Of a stretch of DNA of 64,000 bases, positions 9,706 to 18,527 are shown piece by piece (within the stretch, counting starts at the first letter, position 1; every line of letters begins with the position of its first letter). Under the pieces are notes generated by a model. That model was not told where the DNA came from. It searched no databases and saw nothing but the letters and a program-made list of their open reading frames with translations. The stretch spans positions 5,248,188 through 5,312,187 of the forward strand of contig OZ245840.1 of assembly GCA_965228775.1 (NCBI GenBank), given 5' to 3'. The translations under genes and the position numbers were made by a program. This DNA is from JANQMY01 sp965228775 (GTDB lineage Bacteria > Pseudomonadota > Alphaproteobacteria > JANQMY01).

Positions 9706-10224
9706 ATGGAAAGAGTTGGCCTTTATCCAGGGACATTCGATCCCATTACCGCCGGGCATTTGGACATTATTCGGCGTGCTCTAAAGCTGGTTGATCATCT
9801 GGTCATCGGCGTGGCGATCAATGAGGACAAAGGTCCTCTTTTTTCCCTCGAAGAACGCGTTGAAATGGTCACCGAGGCGACGAAATCTTTTGTCGAAGGG
9901 AACGCGTCTCGCATATCGGTTGAGCCTTACGATACGCTGCTGATGCATTTTGTTGAGAAGGTTGGCGCCCGTATAATTGTTCGTGGTCTCAGGGCTGTGT
10001 CTGACTTCGAATATGAATTCCAAATGGTCGGTATGAATGCCAAACTCAATCCAAATGTGGAGACCGTTTTCCTGATGGCAGAAGCAAGCCACCAGGCGAT
10101 CGCCTCAAAGCTTGTAAAAGAGATCGCTCGTTTGGGGGGAGACATCTCCGCATTCACGACCCCTTATGTGGCCGGACGCTTGCTCGAAAAGCTCAAGGCG
10201 AAGAATCTCATAAAAGCGAGTTAA
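9706..10224 (+). CDS. coaD: Phosphopantetheine adenylyltransferase
   Basis: 172-residue enzyme for the fourth step of coenzyme A synthesis: ATP plus 4'-phosphopantetheine gives dephospho-CoA. The nucleotidyltransferase signature GLYPGTFDPITAGHLDIIRRA holds the T/HxGH motif, and IIVRGLRAVSDFEYEFQM is the second conserved block. Length matches the family. The ATG at 9706 follows AGAGAAAG. It begins a co-directional run with two cyclophilins, queA and tgt. Confidence 0.97.
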   Translation: MERVGLYPGTFDPITAGHLDIIRRALKLVDHLVIGVAINEDKGPLFSLEERVEMVTEATKSFVEGNASRISVEPYDTLLMHFVEKVGARIIVRGLRAVSDFEYEFQMVGMNAKLNPNVETVFLMAEASHQAIASKLVKEIARLGGDISAFTTPYVAGRLLEKLKAKNLIKAS

Positions 10225-10235
10225 CAGGTAATTCT

Positions 10236-10883
10236 ATGCGATATTTTGCTGAACTGCGTCGTTCCGTTTCCAATGTGCTTCTAACGCTGGCCGCCATTGT
10301 GGCGTTGACTGGCCAAGCGTTTGCGGCCGCGCCGGATCCCGACCCGGAAAACACCATCTACCTAGATCTCAAGGATGGGCGGGTCATTATTCAGCTTTTG
10401 CCGGACGTCGCACCGGGGCATGTGGAACGGATCAAGACGCTTACGCGCAAAGGGTTCTATGACGGGATCGTTTTTCATCGTGTCATTCCCGGGTTCATGG
10501 CGCAGACGGGCGACCCCACGGGTACAGGACGCGGTAGTTCAAACTTGCCGGACCTGAAAGCGGAATTCAGCAAGAAATGTCACTTACGCGGTGTCCTTTC
10601 CATGGCGCGTGGCGGCCCCCCGGACAGCGCGAACAGCCAGTTTTTCATCATGTTGAACGACAATGAAAGCCTGAATGGCCGGTACTCCGTATGGGGAGAG
10701 GTTATCAGCGGTATTCAATATGTAGACAAAATCAAGAAAGGCGATGCTGATCGCGATGGTGCGATCAAAGGGGCGCCGGATCGGATTATCAAAATGCGTG
10801 TTGCGGCTGATGTGGATGGGGGCGCAAGCCTGAAGTCTGAAAAAGTCTACAAAGCAATGGCATTGGACTGCCGCGTCAAGTAA
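10236..10883 (+). CDS. Periplasmic cyclophilin-type peptidyl-prolyl isomerase
   Basis: 215-residue isomerase that speeds cis-trans proline isomerisation. The N-terminus has a signal peptide (VLLTLAAIVALTGQAFA, cleavage near residue 31), so it should act in the periplasm. Core motifs are GIVFHRVIPGFMAQTGDPTGTG, MARGGPPDSANSQFFIML and YSVWGEVISG. A C-terminal extension of about 30 residues holds one cysteine. It starts 11 bases after coaD. A second, signal-less cyclophilin follows at once, a pairing common in Alphaproteobacteria. Confidence 0.94.
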   Translation: MRYFAELRRSVSNVLLTLAAIVALTGQAFAAAPDPDPENTIYLDLKDGRVIIQLLPDVAPGHVERIKTLTRKGFYDGIVFHRVIPGFMAQTGDPTGTGRGSSNLPDLKAEFSKKCHLRGVLSMARGGPPDSANSQFFIMLNDNESLNGRYSVWGEVISGIQYVDKIKKGDADRDGAIKGAPDRIIKMRVAADVDGGASLKSEKVYKAMALDCRVK

Positions 10884-10926
10884 TTGCCGCGGAAATGAAA
10901 GTTAGTAAGAGACAAAGGAAATTCTC

Positions 10927-11382
10927 ATGGCGGACGCTGGTAAGATAATCATGCAGCTTAAGGACGGTCCTGTGACCATCCAGCTCCGGCCGGATTTGGC
11001 GCCAAATCATGTGGCACGCATTTCCAAGCTGGTAAGTGATGGGTTTTATGACGGTATCGTTTTTCACCGCGTGATTGATGGCTTCATGGCCCAGACCGGC
11101 GACCCGACAGGGACCGGCATGGGAGGCTCGGGCGAGAAGCTTGCTGCCGAGTTTAGCAAAGCGCCTCATAAGCGGGGCACGGTCTCCATGGCACGCGCCG
11201 CCGACCCTGACAGCGCCGACAGCCAGTTCTTCATTTGCTTTGAAGACGCTGGTTATCTAGACGGCCAGTACACGGTCTGGGGCGAAGTTGTCAGTGGCAT
11301 GGAACTCGTGGACAAAATCAAACGGGGTGAGCCCGTTGTCGACCCCGATCACATTGTGTCCATGACACTTGAAGAAGGGTAA
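10927..11382 (+). CDS. Cytoplasmic cyclophilin-type peptidyl-prolyl isomerase
   Basis: 151 residues, the minimal cyclophilin fold with no signal peptide. Motifs: GIVFHRVIDGFMAQTGDPTGTG, MARAADPDSADSQFFICF, YTVWGEVVSGMELVDKIKRGE. AAAGGAAA lies 6-8 bases before the ATG. It is clearly paralogous to the preceding periplasmic enzyme, so the pair probably arose by duplication with gain or loss of the signal peptide, giving one isomerase for each compartment. The gene ends 17 bases before queA. Confidence 0.95.
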   Translation: MADAGKIIMQLKDGPVTIQLRPDLAPNHVARISKLVSDGFYDGIVFHRVIDGFMAQTGDPTGTGMGGSGEKLAAEFSKAPHKRGTVSMARAADPDSADSQFFICFEDAGYLDGQYTVWGEVVSGMELVDKIKRGEPVVDPDHIVSMTLEEG

Positions 11383-11399
11383 GGCGTTCCCTCGCTCGA

Positions 11400-12458
11400 A
11401 TGAAAACAAGCGAGTTTGACTTTAGCCTGCCTTCCGATCTGATTGCGCTTGAGCCGGCAGAGCCGAGAGACACTGCCAGGCTGCTGCATATTCGGCAAAA
11501 CGGTTTTGATGACCGGGCCATTGCAGACCTGCCAAATCTACTGCGGCCAGGTGATGTGCTCGTGCTCAACAATACGCGTGTTATTCCGGCGCGTCTCAAG
11601 GGCACGCGCCCGCCGCGTCAGCCCAACGGCCAAGGCGCAACCATTGAAGTGACATTGCACAAATCCGAAGCGCCACTTCATTGGCAGGCTTTCGTCAAAC
11701 CTGCCAAGCGCTTGGAACAGGGCGACGAGATCATCTTTAGCGATTGTTTGAGAGCCCGTGTTACGGGTAAGGGCGAGGGTGGGGAATGCACGCTCCGTTT
11801 TGATGGTCCACCGGAAGATTTTATGAGCCGCCTCCATGAAGTGGGGACGATGCCGCTCCCGCCGTACATCGCTTCGAAAAGAGCGCCATCAGACAAAGAT
11901 CTGCACGATTACCAAACAGCTTACGCAAAAGTCGACGGGGCGGTTGCGGCTCCCACGGCCGGCCTTCATTTGAGCGACGCATTGATGGATAGGCTAAGGG
12001 CCCGCGGCGTCGAATTCGCTTTTCTGACCTTGCATGTCGGTGCAGGGACTTTCCTGCCGGTGAAAGTAGAGAATGTGGAAGATCACCAGATGCATGCCGA
12101 ATGGGGGGAAATCATGTCGGCAACCGCCGATCAGCTCAATCAGGCCAAGACTGAAGAACGGCGCGTGGTCGCCGTGGGGACGACCAGTCTGCGATTGCTC
12201 GAAACGGCTGCCGGTCAAGACGGTACGTACACGTCATTCCAAGGGGAAACCGATATTTTCATCACGCCTGGCCACACGTTTCGGTCGGCGGATGTCCTTC
12301 TGACGAACTTCCATTTGCCTCAATCCACATTGTTGATGCTGATTTATGCATTCGGCGGAACTGATCTGATGCGCCGGGCCTATGAGCACGCCATTAATGA
12401 ACGTTATCGCTTCTATTCCTATGGCGATGCATGCCTGATCGAGAGGGCCACCTCATGA
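11400..12458 (+). CDS. queA: S-adenosylmethionine:tRNA ribosyltransferase-isomerase
   Basis: 352-residue QueA, which transfers and isomerises the ribosyl part of S-adenosylmethionine onto preQ1-modified tRNA to give epoxyqueuosine. Recognised by FDFSLPSDLIALEPAEPRDTARLL, DVLVLNNTRVIPARLKG, AAPTAGLHL and TFRSADVLLTNFHLPQSTLLML. The stop overlaps the tgt start as ATGA, so translation is likely coupled with the enzyme for the preceding step of the same pathway. Confidence 0.97.
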   Translation: MKTSEFDFSLPSDLIALEPAEPRDTARLLHIRQNGFDDRAIADLPNLLRPGDVLVLNNTRVIPARLKGTRPPRQPNGQGATIEVTLHKSEAPLHWQAFVKPAKRLEQGDEIIFSDCLRARVTGKGEGGECTLRFDGPPEDFMSRLHEVGTMPLPPYIASKRAPSDKDLHDYQTAYAKVDGAVAAPTAGLHLSDALMDRLRARGVEFAFLTLHVGAGTFLPVKVENVEDHQMHAEWGEIMSATADQLNQAKTEERRVVAVGTTSLRLLETAAGQDGTYTSFQGETDIFITPGHTFRSADVLLTNFHLPQSTLLMLIYAFGGTDLMRRAYEHAINERYRFYSYGDACLIERATS

Positions 12459-13582
12459 CAGTGACTTTGGAGATTTCGGCAACGGAAGGCGCTGCCCGAA
12501 CCGGCGTTCTTCATACCCGCAAAGGGGGTATTCGCACGCCTGCTTTTATGCCGGTGGGCACAGCCGGTACGGTAAAAGCAATGTACACGGGTCAAGTGCG
12601 CGAAACCGGTGCCGATATTCTTTTGGGAAATACCTATCACTTGATGCTCCGTCCCGGAGCGGAGCGGGTTGCTTCTTTGGGGGGACTGCACCGATTTATG
12701 AGATGGCCGCATCCGATTCTCACGGATTCCGGTGGCTTTCAGGTCATGTCTCTCGCGCAACTCCGTCAAATGTCCGAAGAAGGCGTCGCTTTTCAGTCTC
12801 ACATAGACGGATCGAAACATTTGCTCACGCCTGAACGCTCCATGGAAATCCAGAACCTGTTAGGGTCGGACATTGTGATGGCGCTTGATGAATGTACGCC
12901 GCATCCGGCCACGCACGAGGAAGCAAAAGTCTCCATGGAATTGTCCATGCGTTGGGCGGACCGGTCGAAAACGCATCATCACAAACAGCCGGACCATGGG
13001 GCTCTGTTCGGCATTGTTCAAGGCAGTGTTTATGCGGATCTGCGGTGCCGTTCAGTTGAGATGCTAGAGCAGATCGGTTTTGACGGTTATGCGGTCGGCG
13101 GCCTCGCTGTCGGCGAGGGGCAGGAAATTATGTTCAGGGTGCTGAGCGAAACTGTGCCTCACATGACCAAGGACAAACCGCGCTATTTGATGGGGGTCGG
13201 CAAGCCTGACGATATCGTTGGCGCTGTCGCGCGGGGCATCGATATGTTCGATTGCGTCTTGCCCACCCGCTCCGGGCGGACGGGGCAGGCATTTACCCGG
13301 TTTGGTCCGGTAAATATTCGAAATGCGCGTCACGCAGAAGACCCGCGCCCACTCGATGAGGCCAGCGATTGTCCGGCGTCGCGGGATTATTCACGGGCAT
13401 ACTTGCATCATCTCGTGAAGTCTAACGAGATCCTCGGGTCCATGCTAATGACGTGGCATAACCTTCACTACTATCAGCAGCTCATGGCGGAGATACGCGC
13501 CGCTATCGCCAATGATCGATTTGGCGATTTCCAGTCAGAGTTTTTGGAGAACCAGGCGCGCGGCGATATCGCCCCGATGTAA
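12455..13582 (+). CDS. tgt: tRNA-guanine transglycosylase
   Basis: 375-residue Tgt exchanges guanine 34 for preQ1 in tRNAs with GUN anticodons. The nucleophile region reads DSGGFQVMSLAQ and the second catalytic aspartate lies in GIDMFDCVLPTRSGRTGQAFT. The start at 12455 overlaps the queA stop (ATGA). The zinc site normally ends with CxCxxC...H; here the region reads SDCPASRDYSRAYLHHL, so the first Cys of the usual DxxCxCxxC motif appears replaced (EDPRPLDEASDCPASRDYS), leaving fewer zinc cysteines than in the E. coli enzyme. Such variation is worth noting but the family assignment is firm. Confidence 0.96.
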   Translation: MTVTLEISATEGAARTGVLHTRKGGIRTPAFMPVGTAGTVKAMYTGQVRETGADILLGNTYHLMLRPGAERVASLGGLHRFMRWPHPILTDSGGFQVMSLAQLRQMSEEGVAFQSHIDGSKHLLTPERSMEIQNLLGSDIVMALDECTPHPATHEEAKVSMELSMRWADRSKTHHHKQPDHGALFGIVQGSVYADLRCRSVEMLEQIGFDGYAVGGLAVGEGQEIMFRVLSETVPHMTKDKPRYLMGVGKPDDIVGAVARGIDMFDCVLPTRSGRTGQAFTRFGPVNIRNARHAEDPRPLDEASDCPASRDYSRAYLHHLVKSNEILGSMLMTWHNLHYYQQLMAEIRAAIANDRFGDFQSEFLENQARGDIAPM

Positions 13583-13696
13583 AAGACCTGCCGCAATGTC
13601 ACAAACAAACACAACTACCATCCGCCCATGTACAGGCCGACTCAGAGTTCGATTACACATGTGAGTGGCGGCTCAATTGTGAGAGGAACGCTTCAC

Positions 13697-14056
13697 TCAT
13701 TCGGATGGTGACGGCTCTCCGACGGATAGGGGCAATTCGAGAGACTGTGTTTGCTGCGCTGCGGCATTTTCTGCCAGAATGTCCGGCAAAATCTCGCGTC
13801 CGAAATAATTCGCGAAATAGGACATGGCAATGGCGGTGCCAATGATGAGAGTCCATTGGAAGAAACCCGCAATAGGCGAAGCGCTGCTCGATTGTTCGCC
13901 GCCGGAAAGCCCAAAAATGGATAGGGCAGACAACAGAGCGATAACCAAGGCACCTGGTGCAACCCACCAGATCGGCCCCTGGATGGCACCGGAATAGACT
14001 TCCAATAGGATGACGCAATAGGCCGTGGCCGCCGCCAACATTCTGATGCCAATCAT
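13697..14056 (-). CDS. Small membrane protein of unknown function
   Basis: 119 residues with three hydrophobic segments (MLAAATAYCVILLEVYSG, WVAPGALVIALLSALSIFGL, WTLIIGTAIAMSYFANYFG) and a hydrophilic C-terminus ending in a Ser/Pro-rich stretch. GGGGGAAG lies 4 bases before the ATG, which is why this frame was preferred over two overlapping frames. It is convergent with tgt. No family was recognised. Confidence 0.7.
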   Translation of the reverse strand: MIGIRMLAAATAYCVILLEVYSGAIQGPIWWVAPGALVIALLSALSIFGLSGGEQSSSASPIAGFFQWTLIIGTAIAMSYFANYFGREILPDILAENAAAQQTQSLELPLSVGEPSPSE

Positions 14057-14138
14057 GGACTTCCCCCCTCGATTGCTCCGCTGATGCTAAGTTTATCAGG
14101 TCGCTTAAGGGTGTGCGAGGCGGAATTCTTTGGTTGGT

Positions 14139-14561
14139 TTAGCGGATGACACCACTTACCCGTTCTGGGTGAATGCGGATGATGACCCGTTCCTGTTCCT
14201 CCAGCCATGCTTCCAAGTTTTCGGGCTCGGGATAGCCTGCATCCTTGATGTTGTCGAAGACCAACCGGGTCGTCCGCACGAGATCTGTGTTTTCAACAGA
14301 GGCATGGCCTTCCACAGAGACATAACTGAATGGGGCGGCATCGTTTGAGATGAGGAGGGTTATACGTGGATCACGCTCTAGGGATCGTCGTTTAAATGTT
14401 CTGCCCGGCGTGCTGACGACGAGCGTACCGCCGTCCCGGGCATAAGCCACCCAAGAACTCACGGGATGGCCGCCTTTACGAAGAGAGGTCAAGACTGCCC
14501 AACAATGATCGCTGATGAAGGTTTCGAACTCAGGGTTGTCGCTAATCAAGTTTGCCACCAT
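14139..14561 (-). CDS. PPOX-class FMN/F420-binding fold protein
   Basis: About 140 residues with the split-barrel fold of pyridoxamine-phosphate-oxidase-like flavoproteins: WAVLTSLRKGGHPVSSWVAYARDGGTLVV, then TFKRRSLERDPRITLLISN and YVSVEGHASVE. Such proteins bind FMN, F420 or haem and often reduce or sense small molecules. The ATG at 14561 is chosen as start because homologues begin close to the ISDNPEFETF helix; a TTG at 14609 would add 16 residues and neither has a good ribosome site. Substrate unknown. Confidence 0.82.
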   Translation of the reverse strand: MVANLISDNPEFETFISDHCWAVLTSLRKGGHPVSSWVAYARDGGTLVVSTPGRTFKRRSLERDPRITLLISNDAAPFSYVSVEGHASVENTDLVRTTRLVFDNIKDAGYPEPENLEAWLEEQERVIIRIHPERVSGVIR

Positions 14562-14609
14562 TTTTGATAGTTTTTTCCATAGATGGGTTTGGTTTACATA
14601 TTCACTCAA

Positions 14610-15073
14610 GTTTGAAATCTGCGCCCCAATTCGGGGTTTGCGGCCTCACGCCTTGTTTGTGTTCGAAAGTGTCACCACCAACAGACACGTGCATATAGAA
14701 AATGGTATTTTTTGCGAGTTATCTGCGTCGGTTCTGACAAAAAATTGCGGAAAAGAGCCAATTGGATACAGAATCAAAATTTGAGGTTGTGCCTGGTCAA
14801 ATTATTAGTCGCTTATAGCGCGAATGCAGAATGCTTGAACGTAAATAGACTGTTACTCCAAAAAAATAACATAGATCAATAAACCAGATTAATCATAAAT
14901 TAGTCTGCCCGGCGCAATGATCACTACACAAACTGATTTGCGACCGGGGGATCGGGGGCAATGCCATCTACTCGCTCGTGCGATTGATCGCACGAAATAG
15001 AGCTGCGCCCCTTCAGGAATTTGTTACCCGGCCGCGCTCCGACAATGTCGGAAAGCGAAGAGCTGAGAGTAAC
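14610..15073 (+). promoter_or_regulatory. AT-rich upstream region of cheA with two operator-like palindromes
   Basis: About 460 bases without a convincing gene. CAGATTAAT-N5-ATTAGTCTG (14885-14907, one mismatch) and CGTGCGAT-TG-ATCGCACG (14977-14994, perfect 8-base arms) look like dimeric regulator sites. The second lies about 80 bases before the cheA start. No sigma-54 promoter was seen. Confidence 0.45.
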
Positions 15074-17989
15074 ATGGACGATCTCTTACAAGAATTTTTG
15101 GCTGAGACCAATGAAAGCCTGGAAGTGCTGGACGGTCAACTGGTCCGTCTTGAGCAACAGCCGGATGATCCGGGACTCATTTCCCACATATTCCGTATGC
15201 TGCATACCATTAAGGGAACTTGCGGGTTCTTGAGTTTGCCTCGTCTTGGAAAAGTGGCGCATGCGGGCGAGAACGTCCTGGATCAATTTAGAAACGGCGA
15301 AATCAAGGTCACGCCGGATGCGATGACCCCGGTTCTTGAAGCCATCGACCGTATTCGCGCTCTTGTTTCCGCTATCGAAGAGGAAGGCGAGGAGCCAAAA
15401 GGCGACGATGATGAACTCATAGACCGGCTTAATGCGATCGCTTCCGGGCAGCAAGCACCCGTGTCGGAAACGGATGGTGAACCAGCGGCGATCCCTGAGA
15501 CGCTCGTTGAGAACCTTTACGACGAAATAGGTGGCCTCGCGACAATTGACGCCATCGTCGACCTGCTTAATGAACGGGTCTTGCAGGATGATGCGCTGAG
15601 CGCCGGACTGCAAGGCGTACAAATAGAATATCTAGAGGCAGCTGAACGCGCAGTGTTGGCTTGGCTGCTAGGGGGACCGGACAATCCCAATTTTGAAGAA
15701 GCAAAGGACACGCTTCTACCTGTCTTCGAGAGCCTGGCTTCCGAGGAAAACATCAAACGGCTGATGCGTTACTTCGTTGAGGCGATGGGCGAATTGTCCA
15801 TTGCCCAAGGGGTGATCGCACAGATTGTCGCCAAAGCGGATATTGTGCATTCGCTTTTACCGGACGATCAGGCCGAAGCGGGTGGGCCAAGCGAACCGGT
15901 GGAAACACCGATTGATCCTGATACATCCACCGAAAGTGCCGAGGCCAAGAAAAGTAAGGGCAGCATTCGAGTCAATGTGGATGTCCTAGAATCCCTCATG
16001 ACGGTGGTCAGCGAATTGGTCCTGACGCGCAATCAGCTGCTTCAAATTCTGCGCGACGAAAAGGAAAGCGAGTTCACCGCGCCGTTACAGCGGTTGAACC
16101 AAGTTACCACAGAGCTTCAGGAAAGTGTGATGCTCACGCGAATGCAGCCGATCGGCAAAGCGTGGGCCAAGCTGCCGCGTATTGTCCGTGACCTGTCGAA
16201 TGATCTTGGAAAAAGAATTGAATTGATCATGGAAGGTGCCGAGACGGAACTCGACCGTCAAGTGCTTGACGAGATCAAGGACCCGCTCACGCATATGGTC
16301 CGGAATGCGGCCGATCATGGGCTGGAAGAAACGTCCGAGCGTGTCCGCGTGGGTAAGCCCGAGACCGGGCGTGTGAAGCTGAATGCCCGCCATGAAGGTG
16401 GTCACATCATTCTGGAAATAGCCGATGATGGGGCCGGACTCGATTCCGCCAAAATCAAAGCGAAGGCGATTTCATCGGGACTGGCGACGGAAGCCGAGTT
16501 TGAGGGGCTGACGGAGCAACAGATCCACCAATTCATCTTCAAACCTGGGTTCTCCACAGCGACAGAGGTCACAAGTGTCTCGGGGCGCGGTGTTGGGATG
16601 GACGTGGTTGCGACCAATATCTCGAAGATTGGTGGGACAATCGAGCTGGAATCCAGAAAAGGACAGGGCACAACCTTTACCATCAAAATCCCGCTCACTC
16701 TGGCGATTATCTCCGCACTGATTGTGGAATGCGGCGAGCAACGTTTCGCGCTTCCGCAAAACAGTGTTGTGGAACTTGTGCGGGTGACGCCCAAATCCGT
16801 AAGCCAGATTGAAACCATCAAAAACACGCCAGTGTTACGGCTTCGGGACCGTTTACTGCCCCTGGTGCCGATGAAATCTCTTCTTGAGATCGGGGACAGT
16901 TACGATGGTGATGAGATCTATGTGATCGTCTCGCGTGTGGGGTCTTACCATTTTGGGATCATTGTCGACCGCGTCTTTGACACGGAAGAGATTGTCGTGA
17001 AGCCCGTATCCCGCATCCTTCGAAATATATCCGTCTATTCCGGGAACACCATTCTAGGGGACGGCAGCGTCATCATGATCTTGGATCCGAACGGGATCGC
17101 GAAGCTGAGTGGCGAGGTTAATATCTCTACGGAGCAAACCTTCGACTCCCAAGCACGGTCGCAGCATCAGCCGGAATCGACCTCGATGCTGGTGTTTAGA
17201 GCTGGGTCGGAGACGCTAAAAGCTGTGCCTCTGGGGTTGGTTTCCAGAATTGAGGAGATCAAATCCGATCAAATCGAAAAAGCTGGCGGCAGTATATCCA
17301 TTCAGTACCGTGACAGCCTGATGCCGTTGCTTCTGATCTCGGATGAGCAGGAATATGAGAACAGGTCCGATATGCCGGTTCTTGTCTTCACGGAGAAGGA
17401 CCGCGCGGTCGGCCTCGTCACCGATGAAATCGTGGACATTGTGGATTCGGAGGTCAATGTGGAGATCTCCAGCGACCGCGCAGGTATTTTGGGAACCGCG
17501 ATTATCGCCGGCAAAGCTACGGAACTGGTGGACGCGTCTCAGCATTGCGAAAAGGCGCATCAGAACTGGTTCAATGTCTCTACGGAAAAAAGCTTCGGGG
17601 AGAGTGGAGAGCGCGAACTTCTTCTTGTAGATGACAGTTCTTTCTTCCGCACACTGCTAACGCCAATTTTGGAAACTGCCGGCTACCGCGTTACGCAAGC
17701 CGAAGACGGCGAACAAGCGCTTCAAATCTGCCAGGAAAGAGACGATTTCGACATTGTCGTATCGGATCTGGAAATGCCGAACGTGAACGGCTTTGAATTT
17801 GCGTCCCAGCTTCGTCAGGAGGCGGCCTATTCAGACAAGCCGGTGATTGCGCTTTCGGCACATGCAAGCCCGCAAGATGTTGAGCGTTGCTTGGAGGCCG
17901 GATTTACCAGCCATGTGGAAAAACTCAACCGCGACAAGCTGATTACGAGTCTGAGACAAGCGATCGAACCGATGGATCGCGTTGCGTGA
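15074..17989 (+). CDS. cheA: Hybrid chemotaxis kinase CheA with embedded globin-like domain and receiver domain
   Basis: 971-residue histidine kinase. Order: HPt with phosphorylated His44 (MLHTIKGTCGFL); a globin-like segment at about 146-258; dimerisation domain (300-370); ATPase domain with HMVRNAADHGLEE, DDGAGLD and GRGVGMDVV (375-540); CheW-like domain (545-690); a second CheW-like domain (703-835); receiver domain with VDDSS and phosphoacceptor Asp898. The globin-like segment aligns with the group I truncated-haemoglobin pattern: LYDEIGG, IDAIVDLLNERVLQDDALSA, then LLGGP. The B10 tyrosine and the proximal histidine seem absent. No separate CheY-binding P2 domain was recognised. The start at 15074 follows TGAGAG; an upstream in-frame ATG is less likely. 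It heads cheW-receptor-cheB-cheR. Confidence 0.95.
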   Translation: MDDLLQEFLAETNESLEVLDGQLVRLEQQPDDPGLISHIFRMLHTIKGTCGFLSLPRLGKVAHAGENVLDQFRNGEIKVTPDAMTPVLEAIDRIRALVSAIEEEGEEPKGDDDELIDRLNAIASGQQAPVSETDGEPAAIPETLVENLYDEIGGLATIDAIVDLLNERVLQDDALSAGLQGVQIEYLEAAERAVLAWLLGGPDNPNFEEAKDTLLPVFESLASEENIKRLMRYFVEAMGELSIAQGVIAQIVAKADIVHSLLPDDQAEAGGPSEPVETPIDPDTSTESAEAKKSKGSIRVNVDVLESLMTVVSELVLTRNQLLQILRDEKESEFTAPLQRLNQVTTELQESVMLTRMQPIGKAWAKLPRIVRDLSNDLGKRIELIMEGAETELDRQVLDEIKDPLTHMVRNAADHGLEETSERVRVGKPETGRVKLNARHEGGHIILEIADDGAGLDSAKIKAKAISSGLATEAEFEGLTEQQIHQFIFKPGFSTATEVTSVSGRGVGMDVVATNISKIGGTIELESRKGQGTTFTIKIPLTLAIISALIVECGEQRFALPQNSVVELVRVTPKSVSQIETIKNTPVLRLRDRLLPLVPMKSLLEIGDSYDGDEIYVIVSRVGSYHFGIIVDRVFDTEEIVVKPVSRILRNISVYSGNTILGDGSVIMILDPNGIAKLSGEVNISTEQTFDSQARSQHQPESTSMLVFRAGSETLKAVPLGLVSRIEEIKSDQIEKAGGSISIQYRDSLMPLLLISDEQEYENRSDMPVLVFTEKDRAVGLVTDEIVDIVDSEVNVEISSDRAGILGTAIIAGKATELVDASQHCEKAHQNWFNVSTEKSFGESGERELLLVDDSSFFRTLLTPILETAGYRVTQAEDGEQALQICQERDDFDIVVSDLEMPNVNGFEFASQLRQEAAYSDKPVIALSAHASPQDVERCLEAGFTSHVEKLNRDKLITSLRQAIEPMDRVA

Positions 17990-17999
17990 AGGGGGAGCT

Positions 18000-18470
18000 A
18001 TGACATTTGATATGAGTGAAAATCCGTCTGACAACAGCAAAGAATTCCTATCGTTCTTTGTGGGCGGACAGTTGTTCGGTATTCCGGTTTTGCAAGTGCA
18101 AGACGTGATTTCGTCCGAACCCGTTGCACCTATTCCTCTGTCACCGCCGGAAATTCTCGGATCTATAAACCTGAGAGGGCGGATTGTGACGGTGGTTGAT
18201 TTGCATTTCGTGCTTAGTCTCGACCGGGCGCAAGACGGCCAGGAACAACGCAATGTGGTCGTTGAGTGTGATGACGAGGCGTACAGCCTGCAGGTCGATG
18301 ATGTGGGCGAAGTCTTGATGCTGAGTGACGCTGATTTCGAACCTTGTCCCACCACGCTGGATAAGGAATGGCGTCGTGTATCCGGCGGTTTGTACCGGAT
18401 CGATGAAGGCTTGTTGATTGTGTTGGACGTTCAAATGATTGCCGACCGGTCATATGAGGCGGCAGCCTAA
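18000..18470 (+). CDS. cheW: Chemotaxis coupling protein CheW
   Basis: 156-residue scaffold that links receptors to CheA. The fold is seen in FLSFFVGGQLFGIPVLQVQDVI, INLRGRIVTVVDLHFVLSL and the closing LIVLDVQMI. AGGGGGAG precedes the ATG at 18000, 10 bases after the cheA stop. It is a single-domain CheW of normal length. Confidence 0.96.
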   Translation: MTFDMSENPSDNSKEFLSFFVGGQLFGIPVLQVQDVISSEPVAPIPLSPPEILGSINLRGRIVTVVDLHFVLSLDRAQDGQEQRNVVVECDDEAYSLQVDDVGEVLMLSDADFEPCPTTLDKEWRRVSGGLYRIDEGLLIVLDVQMIADRSYEAAA

Positions 18471-18527
18471 GAGAAGTATACGGAATTATTCTGAAGTTTG
18501 ATTACCTAATTGGGGATGGAGTTATAA

